Shown here piece by piece: positions 7,647 through 15,237 of a DNA stretch of 23,001 nucleotides. The number at the start of each line of letters is the position of its first letter. Positions within the stretch are counted from its first letter, which is position 1. The DNA is from a virus: positions 1-23,001 of IMG/VR virus record IMGVR_UViG_3300012954_000092. One strand, 5' to 3'. Under the pieces are notes generated by a model. The model was not told the origin of the DNA and ran no database searches. It saw only the letters and a program-made list of their open reading frames with translations. A program made the position numbers and the translations under genes.

Positions 7647-8315
7647 TTGTCATTAGTTAAGTTAGTAAGTTATTCAAAACCAACGGATGAATTTGATAAT
7701 AAGGTAGAAGATGTTCAAGATCTTATTGCCTTTTGTGCCAGGGTTAGTAATCCTAGTAATCAAATGAACAAGGAAACAAATGAAAAACTTATCAAATATC
7801 TAATCAAACATCAGCATTGGTCACCACTTGAAATGGTTAGTGCTTGTTTAGAAATTAATACCACACGAGATATTGCACATCAAATTGTGAGGCATAGAAG
7901 TTTTTCATTTCAGGAATTTAGTCAACGTTATGCAGACCCCAAAGAGTTTGGTGACCAGTTTGTTATGCGAGAGGCTCGTATGCAAGACCCAAAGAACCGT
8001 CAAAACAGTATTGAAAATGAAAACATGGCTCTCGAAGATGAGTGGGCAAATAAACAAATGGCGGTTATTGAAACATCGAAGATGGCGTACGATTGGGCAA
8101 TAGAGAACGGAATTGCTAAAGAACAAGCAAGGGCCGTACTGCCTGAGGGTAATACTAAAACAAGACTGTACATGAACGGTACTTTACGTAGTTGGGTACA
8201 CTACATTGATTTACGTAGTGCTAATGGAACACAAAAGGAGCATATGGAAATAGCCAAACAATGTGCAGTAGTAATTGCAGGTATTTTTCCAATGATTAAT
8301 ACTATTAAAAATTAG
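7647..8315 (+). CDS. thyX: Flavin-dependent thymidylate synthase ThyX
   Basis: Makes dTMP from dUMP using methylenetetrahydrofolate, with FAD and NADPH, supplying thymine for the AT-rich genome. The family signature RHR-x2-S-x2-E-x-S-x-RY is complete at 82-95 (R82, H83, R84, S87, E90, S92, R94, Y95). The C-terminal substrate-binding block LRSWVHYIDLRS is also present. At 222 residues it is full length. The start is TTG with a strong AAGGAG site. Arginine codon CGT is more frequent here than in most neighbouring genes, which prefer AGA, a possible sign of a different origin. It follows clpP in the primase operon. Confidence 0.95.
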   Translation: MSLVKLVSYSKPTDEFDNKVEDVQDLIAFCARVSNPSNQMNKETNEKLIKYLIKHQHWSPLEMVSACLEINTTRDIAHQIVRHRSFSFQEFSQRYADPKEFGDQFVMREARMQDPKNRQNSIENENMALEDEWANKQMAVIETSKMAYDWAIENGIAKEQARAVLPEGNTKTRLYMNGTLRSWVHYIDLRSANGTQKEHMEIAKQCAVVIAGIFPMINTIKN

Positions 8316-8318
8316 AAC

Positions 8319-8347
8319 TTGCAAAAAAACAAAATATAGGTTATAAT
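8319..8347 (+). promoter_or_regulatory. Sigma70-like promoter of gene 41
   Basis: TTGCAA (8319-8324), 17-base spacer, perfect TATAAT (8342-8347), then six bases to the ATG at 8354. Geometry is identical to the uvsW and primase promoters. The -35 and the A-tract after it also match the uvsW promoter closely (TTGCAAAAAAA in both). Confidence 0.75.
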
Positions 8348-8353
8348 AAAAAC

Positions 8354-9760
8354 ATGGCAACAGTATACACAGACGATTTACAGAAGTTATTCATAGAGTT
8401 TATGATAACTGATAGTGAGCTTTTTGTAAGAACAAGAAATATTATTAGCCCAACTTACTTTAGTAAGAAGTACTTTGACACAGTAGAAATGTTGATTGAT
8501 CATGCTGACAAATATAAGTCACTGCCAACGATAGATCAGATAAAAGCAAAATGTGAAATTGATTTTACTCCTGTACCAAATATAGATGAAGCACAAAAGG
8601 ATTGGTTCTTAGATGAGTTTGAAACATTCTGTAGACACAAGGCACTTGAAAAAGCAATTATTGAAAGTGCTGATTTACTAGAAAAGTCAGAATATGGAAC
8701 TGTAGAAGACAAAATTAAAGAAGCAGTTCGTATAGGATTAACTAAAGATCTAGGTACAGATTATTTTGAAGATCCTAGGGCTAGATTGATGAAACTCAAA
8801 GACAGCAATGGACAAGTAAGCACAGGCTGGAAGTCTTTGGATAAGAAACTTTATGGTGGATTTAATAGAGGAGAGCTGAATATATTTGCAGGTAGTTCAG
8901 GTGCAGGTAAGAGTTTATTCTTACAAAACATTGCAATGAACTTCTTAGAGCTAGGACAAAATGTCATTTACTTTACTTTTGAATTAAGTGAAGAGCTGAG
9001 TGCAATGAGGGTTGACTCTATGACAACAGGTGTGCCAACAAATGAAATTTTCAAAAAGATAGATGAAGTAGAATTAGCAGTAAAACTAAAAAGACAGAAG
9101 CAAGGCGGAACGTTCCAGATCAAGTATATGCCTTCTGGATCTAATACTAATGATATTAGATCGTATGTAAAAGAGTTTACGATACAGAAAGGTGTTGCAC
9201 CAGATGTTGTTTTAGTGGACTATTTAGATCTGATGTTTCCAGTTAACAAAAAGATTTCTCCGGCAGATATGTTTATTAAAGATAAATTTGTATCTGAAGA
9301 ATTGAGAAATTTTGCAGTAGAACAACAGATAGTATTAGTGACAGCATCTCAGTTGAACAGAGGTGCTATTGAAGAAGTAGAATATGACCAAAGCCATATT
9401 GCAGGTGGTATCAGTAAGATTAATACTGCTGATAACTTGATTGGTATATTCACAAGTAGAGCGATGAGAGAACGTGGTAGGTATCAGATACAGTTAATTA
9501 AAACAAGATCGAGTGGTGGTGTAGGAAGTAAAATTGATCTAGCGTTTGATGTTGATAGATTGAGAATTACAGACTTAGATGAGGACGATGAAGGAGTGAA
9601 TATAATGCCAGCTTCGGGTGAATCTATAGCACAAACACTTACAAAAAGAACCTCAACAGTCACAAATAAGACACCGGCTAGTGCGGTTGCCGAGAAGACA
9701 GAAATGGCTAAAGGCCTAAGAGATCTGCTAAAAGCACAGTCACAGCAGTTTGAAGATTAG
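8354..9760 (+). CDS. 41: Replicative DNA helicase (T4 gp41 / DnaB family)
   Basis: Hexameric 5'-3' helicase that opens the fork and works with the primase encoded just upstream. The 468 residues match T4 gp41 in length. An N-terminal helical domain of about 150 residues is followed by a RecA-type core with Walker A GSSGAGKS (180-187), the catalytic glutamate region YFTFELSEEL (E210), the Walker B strand DVVLVDYLDLM (near 285-296) and a later VTASQLNRGA block typical of DnaB motif 4. The start ATG lies six bases after TATAAT with no Shine-Dalgarno. The Ser/Thr/Lys-rich C-terminal 45 residues are probably flexible. The next gene has a separate late motif. Confidence 0.93.
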   Translation: MATVYTDDLQKLFIEFMITDSELFVRTRNIISPTYFSKKYFDTVEMLIDHADKYKSLPTIDQIKAKCEIDFTPVPNIDEAQKDWFLDEFETFCRHKALEKAIIESADLLEKSEYGTVEDKIKEAVRIGLTKDLGTDYFEDPRARLMKLKDSNGQVSTGWKSLDKKLYGGFNRGELNIFAGSSGAGKSLFLQNIAMNFLELGQNVIYFTFELSEELSAMRVDSMTTGVPTNEIFKKIDEVELAVKLKRQKQGGTFQIKYMPSGSNTNDIRSYVKEFTIQKGVAPDVVLVDYLDLMFPVNKKISPADMFIKDKFVSEELRNFAVEQQIVLVTASQLNRGAIEEVEYDQSHIAGGISKINTADNLIGIFTSRAMRERGRYQIQLIKTRSSGGVGSKIDLAFDVDRLRITDLDEDDEGVNIMPASGESIAQTLTKRTSTVTNKTPASAVAEKTEMAKGLRDLLKAQSQQFED

Positions 9761-9789
9761 TATGATGTGTTTATTTTGCCGTTTTATGT

Positions 9790-9797
9790 AATAAATA
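9790..9797 (+). promoter_or_regulatory. T4-type late promoter motif
   Basis: AATAAATA, six bases before the ATG at 9804, in the only non-coding gap after gene 41. It may drive the run of genes 9804-14114. Confidence 0.5.
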
Positions 9798-9803
9798 ATT
9801 AAC

Positions 9804-10058
9804 ATGAGAAAGCAAACACGTTCAATATTAGAAGAAATTAGTAAAGTAGTTCCAAGAACCGATGTGAATAATGTCGTGGAAACTAGGGCTAGTCATGTGA
9901 TTACTTCAGCAATTAACATTACTAAAATGATATATGAGTCATATGATGAGAACGTTGCTGACGACCTTGTTAAAAGATTCGTAAATAGCATTAAGACACA
10001 AGACCCTAGAAAATTTGAACGTGGAATAAAAAAGTTGAACGAAGATGAAAGCAAATGA
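9804..10058 (+). CDS. Small unrecognised helical protein, 84 aa
   Basis: An 84-residue, mostly helical, charged protein (KQTRSILEEISKVV at the start, DDLVKRFVNSIKTQDPRKFERGIKKLNEDESK at the end). No motif recognised. It begins just after a late-type motif, has no Shine-Dalgarno, and its last 14 bases overlap the next gene. Expression with the 634-residue protein suggests a shared late function, such as assembly. Confidence 0.75.
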   Translation: MRKQTRSILEEISKVVPRTDVNNVVETRASHVITSAINITKMIYESYDENVADDLVKRFVNSIKTQDPRKFERGIKKLNEDESK

Positions 10059-11949
10059 ACTACTTAAAGAAGATCCAAATCTCCACCTAACACACCTAGA
10101 AGATTTAGCACTCTTCCAAGGCAAAGAAGGTGCATCAAAGGCCATTGAATATCTAAACGATCTCGCAGAGTTGGCGAGCAGTGGTAGTAGCAAAAAATTT
10201 AACGGATTGACGATCAAGTGGGATGGAAGTCCTGCTATATTCTGCGGTAAAGATCCTGCAGATGGTAAGTTCTTTGTAGGTACAAAAGGTGTGTTCAACA
10301 AAGATGCAAAGTTAAACAAAACACCAGAAGACATTGATAACAATCATGCTGACACGGTACAAAAAGGTGAAGTCAAAGATAAGACCGGATTACGTAACAA
10401 ATTAAAAATAGCACTATCTGAATTATCAAAGTTAGGTATCGAGGGAGTATTACAAGGAGATTTACTTTTTACTTCAGGCGATCTTAATACAATTTCCTAC
10501 AAAGGAGAATCGTATGTTGCATTTAAACCTAATACAATAACATATGCAGTTCCAGTTGGAAGTGATACAGCAGAGCAAATGCAAAATGCAAAAATTGGAG
10601 TAGTGTTTCATACGTCATACTCGGGTGAAAGTTTAGATAGTATGACTGCTAGTTTTGATGTTGATATATCAGGTTTACAAAAAATATCAAGCGTTTGGTT
10701 TGATGATGCTTACATAAAAGATTATACTGGTATTGTAAACTTAACAACAGGTGAGTTTCAATCAGTACAGAAGGCTATCGGAGATGCTAAAAAATATTTA
10801 GGACAAGCAGGCGATATATTCAGTTGGATAGAATCAACTGGTATACCTGCTAAAAAATTAAGAGAGCTGATTCATGCTAATCACAATAACATGATTAGAG
10901 CTGGTGCCATAGAGCAAGATCCTAAAGCATTTTTTAATAATTTTGCAACCGATTACGAACAAAGAATTGAAAAAGATATTGAAAAATTAAAAACTGGAAG
11001 AGAAGGTCCAGCCGGACAACGAAAATTAGTAGCATTAGAGCAATGGAAGAAATCTTATTTTGCAAACAAGAATAATATTGAAGCGTGGTATAGTTTATGG
11101 TTGAAATTGTCAGCAATAAAAAATACATTGTATCAGAAAATAAAAAATATTAAAGCCATTGATGCTTTTGAAATAGAGGGTGACGAATATGTTGTGAGAG
11201 ACCAAGAAGGATTTGTCGCGGTAGATAGAGTTGGCAAAGCCATAAAAATTGTTGATAGGTTAGATTTTAGTAGAAAGAATTTTGCAAAAGAAGGATTAGA
11301 TTTATCTTTTGTCAATACCATTACAGAAAGTAGAGCATTTAGATCAAGACAAGATTTAGGAAATTACACTGCAAATGATATAGGTAATATTATCTATGCT
11401 TATTTTCTAGGCCTAATATTAATGCACAATGAATTCAAATATAAAAGAATGTCACAACAGTATGCTTTGAGAACAGGAAGTTATGGCAACTTTAATTTCT
11501 TTAGAAATAATGGAACGGATCTATATCTTTTAATTCATAGTATTATGGGAACAGGATCGATAGTACAGTTCAAGAATGATGAAGCAAGTAAAAGTTATAT
11601 CGAAAGACTACAAGCCAACACAATGTCAATGAAAGAAATGTTAAGCATTTTATCAAGAAACAGTCTACCTGATTTAACAAGAACACTACTAAGATTTGAA
11701 AGAGAGTTAAAAGTTAACGAGTCTGGTCTAAAGAAAGTAAGAAGACTTGTAACTGACTATGATAAGTTAAAACAAAAAGAAAGACAGAACATAGTGATAA
11801 AGATAGAGCAATATTTGAGAGGTAGTGTACCAAAAAGTGAATTATATAGCATATTAGTATCGATGGCTAAAGAAAGACAATTAAAAAATAGAGTTACTGT
11901 AAATCAGAAAAAACTACCTAGAAATGTTGCCGTTGGAGCAAAAAGATAA
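10045..11949 (+). CDS. Large protein with a nucleotidyltransferase-like KWDG motif, 634 aa
   Basis: The first 200 residues carry a pattern reminiscent of covalent nucleotidyltransferases (ATP-dependent ligases and capping enzymes): LTIKWDGSPA at 55-64 fits motif I (K58-x-D60-G61), VLQGDLLF (135-142) fits the D/GEL block of motif III, and YVAFKPNTITYAVP (157-170) fits the lysine-bearing later motifs. The remaining 430 residues are mainly helical and basic and have no domain I can name. I believe this is a family conserved among marine T4-like phages with no assigned function; the ligase-like reading is inference. It overlaps the upstream small gene by 14 bases and its TAA overlaps the next ATG. 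Confidence 0.85.
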   Translation: MKANELLKEDPNLHLTHLEDLALFQGKEGASKAIEYLNDLAELASSGSSKKFNGLTIKWDGSPAIFCGKDPADGKFFVGTKGVFNKDAKLNKTPEDIDNNHADTVQKGEVKDKTGLRNKLKIALSELSKLGIEGVLQGDLLFTSGDLNTISYKGESYVAFKPNTITYAVPVGSDTAEQMQNAKIGVVFHTSYSGESLDSMTASFDVDISGLQKISSVWFDDAYIKDYTGIVNLTTGEFQSVQKAIGDAKKYLGQAGDIFSWIESTGIPAKKLRELIHANHNNMIRAGAIEQDPKAFFNNFATDYEQRIEKDIEKLKTGREGPAGQRKLVALEQWKKSYFANKNNIEAWYSLWLKLSAIKNTLYQKIKNIKAIDAFEIEGDEYVVRDQEGFVAVDRVGKAIKIVDRLDFSRKNFAKEGLDLSFVNTITESRAFRSRQDLGNYTANDIGNIIYAYFLGLILMHNEFKYKRMSQQYALRTGSYGNFNFFRNNGTDLYLLIHSIMGTGSIVQFKNDEASKSYIERLQANTMSMKEMLSILSRNSLPDLTRTLLRFERELKVNESGLKKVRRLVTDYDKLKQKERQNIVIKIEQYLRGSVPKSELYSILVSMAKERQLKNRVTVNQKKLPRNVAVGAKR

Positions 11950-12311
11950 TGTATTCATACAATTCTACAAAACACAATTACCTACAGGTTGGTGATTCGT
12001 TGGAAGTATATAGTGTGTCTACGAAACTTCCTTTAGATTACAAAGGACCTGATGTGCAATCTGACAGTGAAAAAGACTTTGACCACTTGAAACAACTGAT
12101 CGGAATATACGGAAAGATTTTATTTTTTACAGCACCTACTAGAGCTAAAGATAAGTATGAGTTTAAATTTGGGGTAGAACAGCCGGATCTATTTGCACAA
12201 AACGGCGACGATGTGGGTGTTTTAAAGAAAAGATTAGATAACCTAGTTATGTTTGCAGATACTATTTGCACACAAGGAGTAAATACTAATACTTGGATAA
12301 CCAAGTTTTAG
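11949..12311 (+). CDS. Unrecognised protein, 120 aa
   Basis: A 120-residue soluble protein with mixed strand and helix content. Visible stretches are LQVGDSLEVYSVSTKL (residues 12-27), YGKILFFTAPTRAKDKYEFKFGVEQPDLF in the middle, and a C-terminal LVMFADTICTQG. No motif or family recognised. Start ATG overlaps the stop of the 634-residue gene (TAATG), so it is translationally coupled. Thirteen bases separate its stop from the next start, with a GGGAG ribosome site beginning at its last base. Confidence 0.75.
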   Translation: MYSYNSTKHNYLQVGDSLEVYSVSTKLPLDYKGPDVQSDSEKDFDHLKQLIGIYGKILFFTAPTRAKDKYEFKFGVEQPDLFAQNGDDVGVLKKRLDNLVMFADTICTQGVNTNTWITKF

Positions 12312-12324
12312 GGAGCAGAAGAAA

Positions 12325-12600
12325 ATGGACAGAATACCACCGAAACCAGCTACACAGGTATCACCTACTACGGATGCATTAGAGCATAGCAGTTTGGAAG
12401 TACACGTAGCATTAAGCCGTGAAAGGCATGAAGAGATTAATTCAAGATTTGACCGTGTTGAAACTCATATGAATAAGTTAGAGGCTAACATGGAAAAAGG
12501 CTTTGCAAAGATAGAAAAAATTATTATGTGGACAGCAGGTACAATGTTTTTCACGTTAATGACTATCCTACTAACAACAGTATTTGGAAAAGCACTATAA
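12325..12600 (+). CDS. Small membrane protein with coiled coil; holin or XhlA-like candidate
   Basis: A 91-residue protein with three parts: a polar, proline-rich N-terminus (1-25), an amphipathic helix likely to form a coiled coil (HEEINSRFDRVETHMNKLEANMEKGFAKIEKI, about 35-66), and one C-terminal membrane helix (about 67-88, IIMWTAGTMFFTLMTILLTTVF). This coiled-coil plus C-terminal anchor layout is that of XhlA-type lysis accessory proteins and some holins. No endolysin gene is visible nearby, so the lysis role is only inferred. GGGAG at 12311-12315 is a plausible ribosome site at nine bases from the ATG. Confidence 0.75.
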   Translation: MDRIPPKPATQVSPTTDALEHSSLEVHVALSRERHEEINSRFDRVETHMNKLEANMEKGFAKIEKIIMWTAGTMFFTLMTILLTTVFGKAL

Positions 12601-12601
12601 T

Positions 12602-12919
12602 ATGAAAATATTTGAAGTTACAGGTACACCACAGATATTTGGAAAGTATAAAAGCCAAGTAAAAAGAAGATATAGATGTACCACAGGTCCAAGAAAAGGT
12701 AGACAAGTGGCTGATCCGGCAACTTGTTCAGCACCGATTAATATTAAAAAGAGAATGGACTTCAGAGCAACTAGAGCCAAGAAAAAAGGTATACAAGGTG
12801 CAAGAGCAGGATATACAAAGAAATATAACCCAACAAGTAAAATTGCTAAAAAATTGAACGTTGGCGTTAAAAAAACAAGAAGAAGTAGCCCAGTAAAGAT
12901 TGGAAAGAAAAGAAGATAA
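12602..12919 (+). CDS. Small basic protein, tandem paralogue 1
   Basis: A 105-residue very basic protein (many Lys and Arg). It shares the pattern YRC-x2-G-x2-KGR-x-V-x2-P-x2-CSAP-x3-KKRM with the next gene, and later KKYNP. Two conserved cysteines could bind a metal or form a structural pair. Its charge suggests binding to DNA, RNA or a nucleoprotein. I chose ATG 12602 over the in-frame TTG 12584, which lies inside the previous gene. One base follows the previous stop. Arginine is encoded nearly always by AGA or AGG, unlike the paralogue. Confidence 0.78.
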   Translation: MKIFEVTGTPQIFGKYKSQVKRRYRCTTGPRKGRQVADPATCSAPINIKKRMDFRATRAKKKGIQGARAGYTKKYNPTSKIAKKLNVGVKKTRRSSPVKIGKKRR

Positions 12920-12920
12920 T

Positions 12921-13208
12921 ATGTTTATAAGTGATCTAATTGGAATGGTTGAAACAAAAATGATATTTGGCCGTAAAGGTAAATCGGTTGTTAAGAAATA
13001 TCGTTGTAGTTTTGGTCGTAAAAAAGGCAGGATTGTTTCAAACCCAAGCGTTTGTTCTGCCCCTTTAGATCTTAAAAAGCGTATGACTATGAAGAAAATG
13101 AAGGCACGTATGGGTGCTAGGCTTCAAAGAAAAATTAAGTTTACAAAGAAATTCAACCCCGCTTCTAGAAGAGTAGCGGCAATGAACAAGTCATTGAGAA
13201 GAAGATAA
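12921..13208 (+). CDS. Small basic protein, tandem paralogue 2
   Basis: A 95-residue basic protein aligned with the preceding one over the core: YRCSFGRKKGRIVSNPSVC then SAPLDLKKRM and FTKKFNPASRR. Both conserved cysteines are kept. Start ATG 12921 is one base after the upstream stop, and an in-frame TTG at 12900 is rejected because it lies within the paralogue. The core uses CGT for arginine repeatedly, in contrast to AGA in the first copy, so the pair is either an old duplication or one copy was acquired. Function unknown; a nucleic-acid-binding or virion-internal role would fit the charge. Confidence 0.78.
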   Translation: MFISDLIGMVETKMIFGRKGKSVVKKYRCSFGRKKGRIVSNPSVCSAPLDLKKRMTMKKMKARMGARLQRKIKFTKKFNPASRRVAAMNKSLRRR

Positions 13209-13444
13209 TGTCTGATTTTAAAGAAAACATGGATAAAATGGTCAAAGACCTTAGCAAGAAAGAGCAATTAAGCAAACAGATAAGTGCGTTAATCAATAGA
13301 AGTGAAAAAGAAATTCTAGAAAAATTAACAAAATTGCGTCTTGGCGATTATTTTAACTTGATTTCTAGCGTAAGATCTAGTAATATAAAACAAATAGAGA
13401 AGATATTAAATTTTGAAAATGACACAAACAGCAAAAATACATAA
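13208..13444 (+). CDS. Small unrecognised helical protein, 78 aa
   Basis: A 78-residue, highly charged helical protein (ENMDKMVKDLSKKEQLSKQIS, then RSEKEILEKLTKLRLGDYF). The ATG overlaps the previous stop (TAATG), and its last 26 bases overlap the start of the next gene in another frame. No motif recognised. It may form a coiled coil, and could be an assembly or regulatory protein. Confidence 0.7.
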   Translation: MSDFKENMDKMVKDLSKKEQLSKQISALINRSEKEILEKLTKLRLGDYFNLISSVRSSNIKQIEKILNFENDTNSKNT

Positions 13445-14114
13445 ACAAAGAGATTATCCAAAGTACAGCTCGGCAAAATCTGCCTTGGAACACTTTAGGT
13501 TAATAGGTACACTATTCAAGTATGATGGTATACCAGCCAGTTACCTACAACACATCAAAGATGAAATTGCACGTTTTGATAAAGTAAAAGAACAATCAAA
13601 ACAGACGGCCATGAATCTAAAGAACGTGAAAAATAAATTAGGTGAACTGATAGAAAAAGCCGTTATTAATCATATTAATGATGAGTCGTTTGGCTTGTCA
13701 TTGAAAACAACAAAGACACCGTCAGGAGTTGAAATTGACAAATATCACATAACTAAACACAAAGATAATAAGACAGGTGAAACGTCATATGACGTAATGG
13801 AAGTAGATACAGAAACATTACTTTATTATGATATTCATCTTTATGAGATCGCTTTTTTACTGACTGCAAATACTATGGACGGTCATAATAAGAAGTCTAA
13901 AATCAACCAAGAGCTACTAAAAAACAACTTACAGTACTCACAATTAAAGCATTCTATTCGTGAAAACACTAGAAAACTTAACAATGAAAATACTACTGAT
14001 CTGGAGCAAGAAGCCATCAATCCTATTATAGATAGCCTCAAGAACCAGCTTTTAATGGTTAAACAGCTTGTTAACGCACAATACAAACACAGAATAAATG
14101 CCAAGAAAGCATAA
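13419..14114 (+). CDS. Unrecognised protein with coiled-coil segments, 231 aa
   Basis: A 231-residue protein with long charged helices in the first half (about 45-85) and last third, and a short beta-like region in between (GLSLKTTKTPSGVEIDKYHIT). No family recognised. Ends in RINAKKA; the next gene also ends in AKKA. ATG 13419 is preferred to the TTG at 13413, but both lie inside the upstream gene, so the start is uncertain by two codons. The stop codon overlaps a late-type motif for the next gene. Confidence 0.75.
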   Translation: MTQTAKIHKQRDYPKYSSAKSALEHFRLIGTLFKYDGIPASYLQHIKDEIARFDKVKEQSKQTAMNLKNVKNKLGELIEKAVINHINDESFGLSLKTTKTPSGVEIDKYHITKHKDNKTGETSYDVMEVDTETLLYYDIHLYEIAFLLTANTMDGHNKKSKINQELLKNNLQYSQLKHSIRENTRKLNNENTTDLEQEAINPIIDSLKNQLLMVKQLVNAQYKHRINAKKA

Positions 14115-14117
14115 ATA
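14110..14117 (+). promoter_or_regulatory. T4-type late promoter motif
   Basis: CATAAATA, eight bases before the ATG at 14126, overlapping the stop codon of the upstream gene. A short untranslated leader of about two bases would result. Confidence 0.5.
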
Positions 14118-14125
14118 AAATTGTT

Positions 14126-14911
14126 ATGAAATTAAATGACCTACAATCTACATATGAAACCAAGATTTCCAGAATAAATCATTGGTTAGAAGAAACATAT
14201 GGCTTCAAAGTATTTGACAAGATCGATGTTGAGAAGTTATTTCAAGTGAAAGCAGACTTAGACGCTCAAAGAGAGTCTTTAAAAAACAGTCTTCCTTTTA
14301 ACTCATACCATTCACATCCTGACTATACAAAGAATATATTGCTATCAGAAGCAATAGTACTAATGATAGGACAGGTACCTGATGAAGCAGTTGACCAAAT
14401 GCAAAACGCAGATGGTGAAGACAGCCCAGTTGGTAGTGTTGACACAGAAATTCCTGTACCAGAATCTAAAGATAAAGAGCCTGTAAAAGAACAGGAAGAT
14501 TTAGAAAAAGCTGAAACAGTTTTAGCAAGTCAGCAAATGGTAGATGAGTTCCAACAGATCATAGAAGATTTAGGTAAAATGCAAAATGAAACGTTAGGTG
14601 CTCTAGTCGACAGAATGACATACGAGTTTGGCGCAGATGCGGCCGCTAATTTTAGCAACAACATGAATACAACAATTCAAGGTTTGCTAGATGGTGCCAG
14701 AGAAGCCAAAGAAAAAGCACAGAACGAAGTATTAACACTACAGGGCGAACAACCAGCCTCTACTATGGATACTGATGTTGACGGTTCTATGGACACTGAC
14801 ATGGATACACCGAGTGATGATGACTCTTTAGAATTAGATGAGCCAGCTTCAGGAGATGATTCAGCTTCAGGACCAGAAGATGAACCACTTGGCAGAGCCA
14901 AGAAAGCATAA
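14126..14911 (+). CDS. Acidic scaffold-like structural protein, 261 aa
   Basis: The N-terminal 90 residues are a folded, mostly helical region (ISRINHWLEETYGFKVFDKIDVEKLF). From about 95 the protein is strongly acidic and of low complexity, interrupted by a helix (about 130-205). The last 50 residues contain imperfect Asp/Met/Thr/Ser repeats (TMDTDVDGS then SMDTDMDT, and ASGDDSASGPED). Acidic, partly disordered proteins of this size are typical of prohead core or scaffold proteins of T4-like phages, but no head genes are in view, so this is only a candidate. Stop overlaps the next ATG (TAATG). A late-type motif precedes it. Confidence 0.75.
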   Translation: MKLNDLQSTYETKISRINHWLEETYGFKVFDKIDVEKLFQVKADLDAQRESLKNSLPFNSYHSHPDYTKNILLSEAIVLMIGQVPDEAVDQMQNADGEDSPVGSVDTEIPVPESKDKEPVKEQEDLEKAETVLASQQMVDEFQQIIEDLGKMQNETLGALVDRMTYEFGADAAANFSNNMNTTIQGLLDGAREAKEKAQNEVLTLQGEQPASTMDTDVDGSMDTDMDTPSDDDSLELDEPASGDDSASGPEDEPLGRAKKA

Positions 14912-15237
14912 TGCGTATTCAAGAAATCACAGAGAATTATTTTGATAAGTTGAGTGCGGATGCAATCAATCTTATTATGACGGCTTCTGCAAATGGAGAA
15001 AATGAGATAGACACACAGTCTATGGTTGATGAGCTTAATCAAATGGGTTACAGCGTAACGCCACAATCACTTGCAGGATTATTCAAAAACAATAAAATGA
15101 TAAAAAGTATTAATCCTCAAAAAATTACCCTAAACCAAGATAATGATTTGACACAGTACAGTAAAGATGCTACAATGGATAATGCTAAAAAAGTTGCCAG
15201 TATGGCAAAGAAAACCATTGATAGAGATATTACGTAG
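14911..15237 (+). CDS. Unrecognised small protein, 108 aa
   Basis: A 108-residue helical protein starting MRIQEITENYFDKL. The middle part (NEIDTQSMVDELNQMGYSVTPQSLAGLF) resembles a small winged-helix or helix-turn-helix arrangement, but I cannot confirm it. Its start overlaps the previous stop (TAATG) and its TAG stop overlaps the GTG start of the exonuclease gene, so the three genes are coupled. Confidence 0.72.
   Translation: MRIQEITENYFDKLSADAINLIMTASANGENEIDTQSMVDELNQMGYSVTPQSLAGLFKNNKMIKSINPQKITLNQDNDLTQYSKDATMDNAKKVASMAKKTIDRDIT

Noticed and set aside
9939-10343. A 134-codon minus-strand frame
   Set aside because: It spans two overlapping plus-strand genes in antisense and shows no motif or ribosome site.
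14677-15066. A 129-codon minus-strand frame
   Set aside because: It is antisense to the acidic protein and the coupled 108-residue gene. Its Ser-rich content mirrors the acidic repeat and is a shadow.
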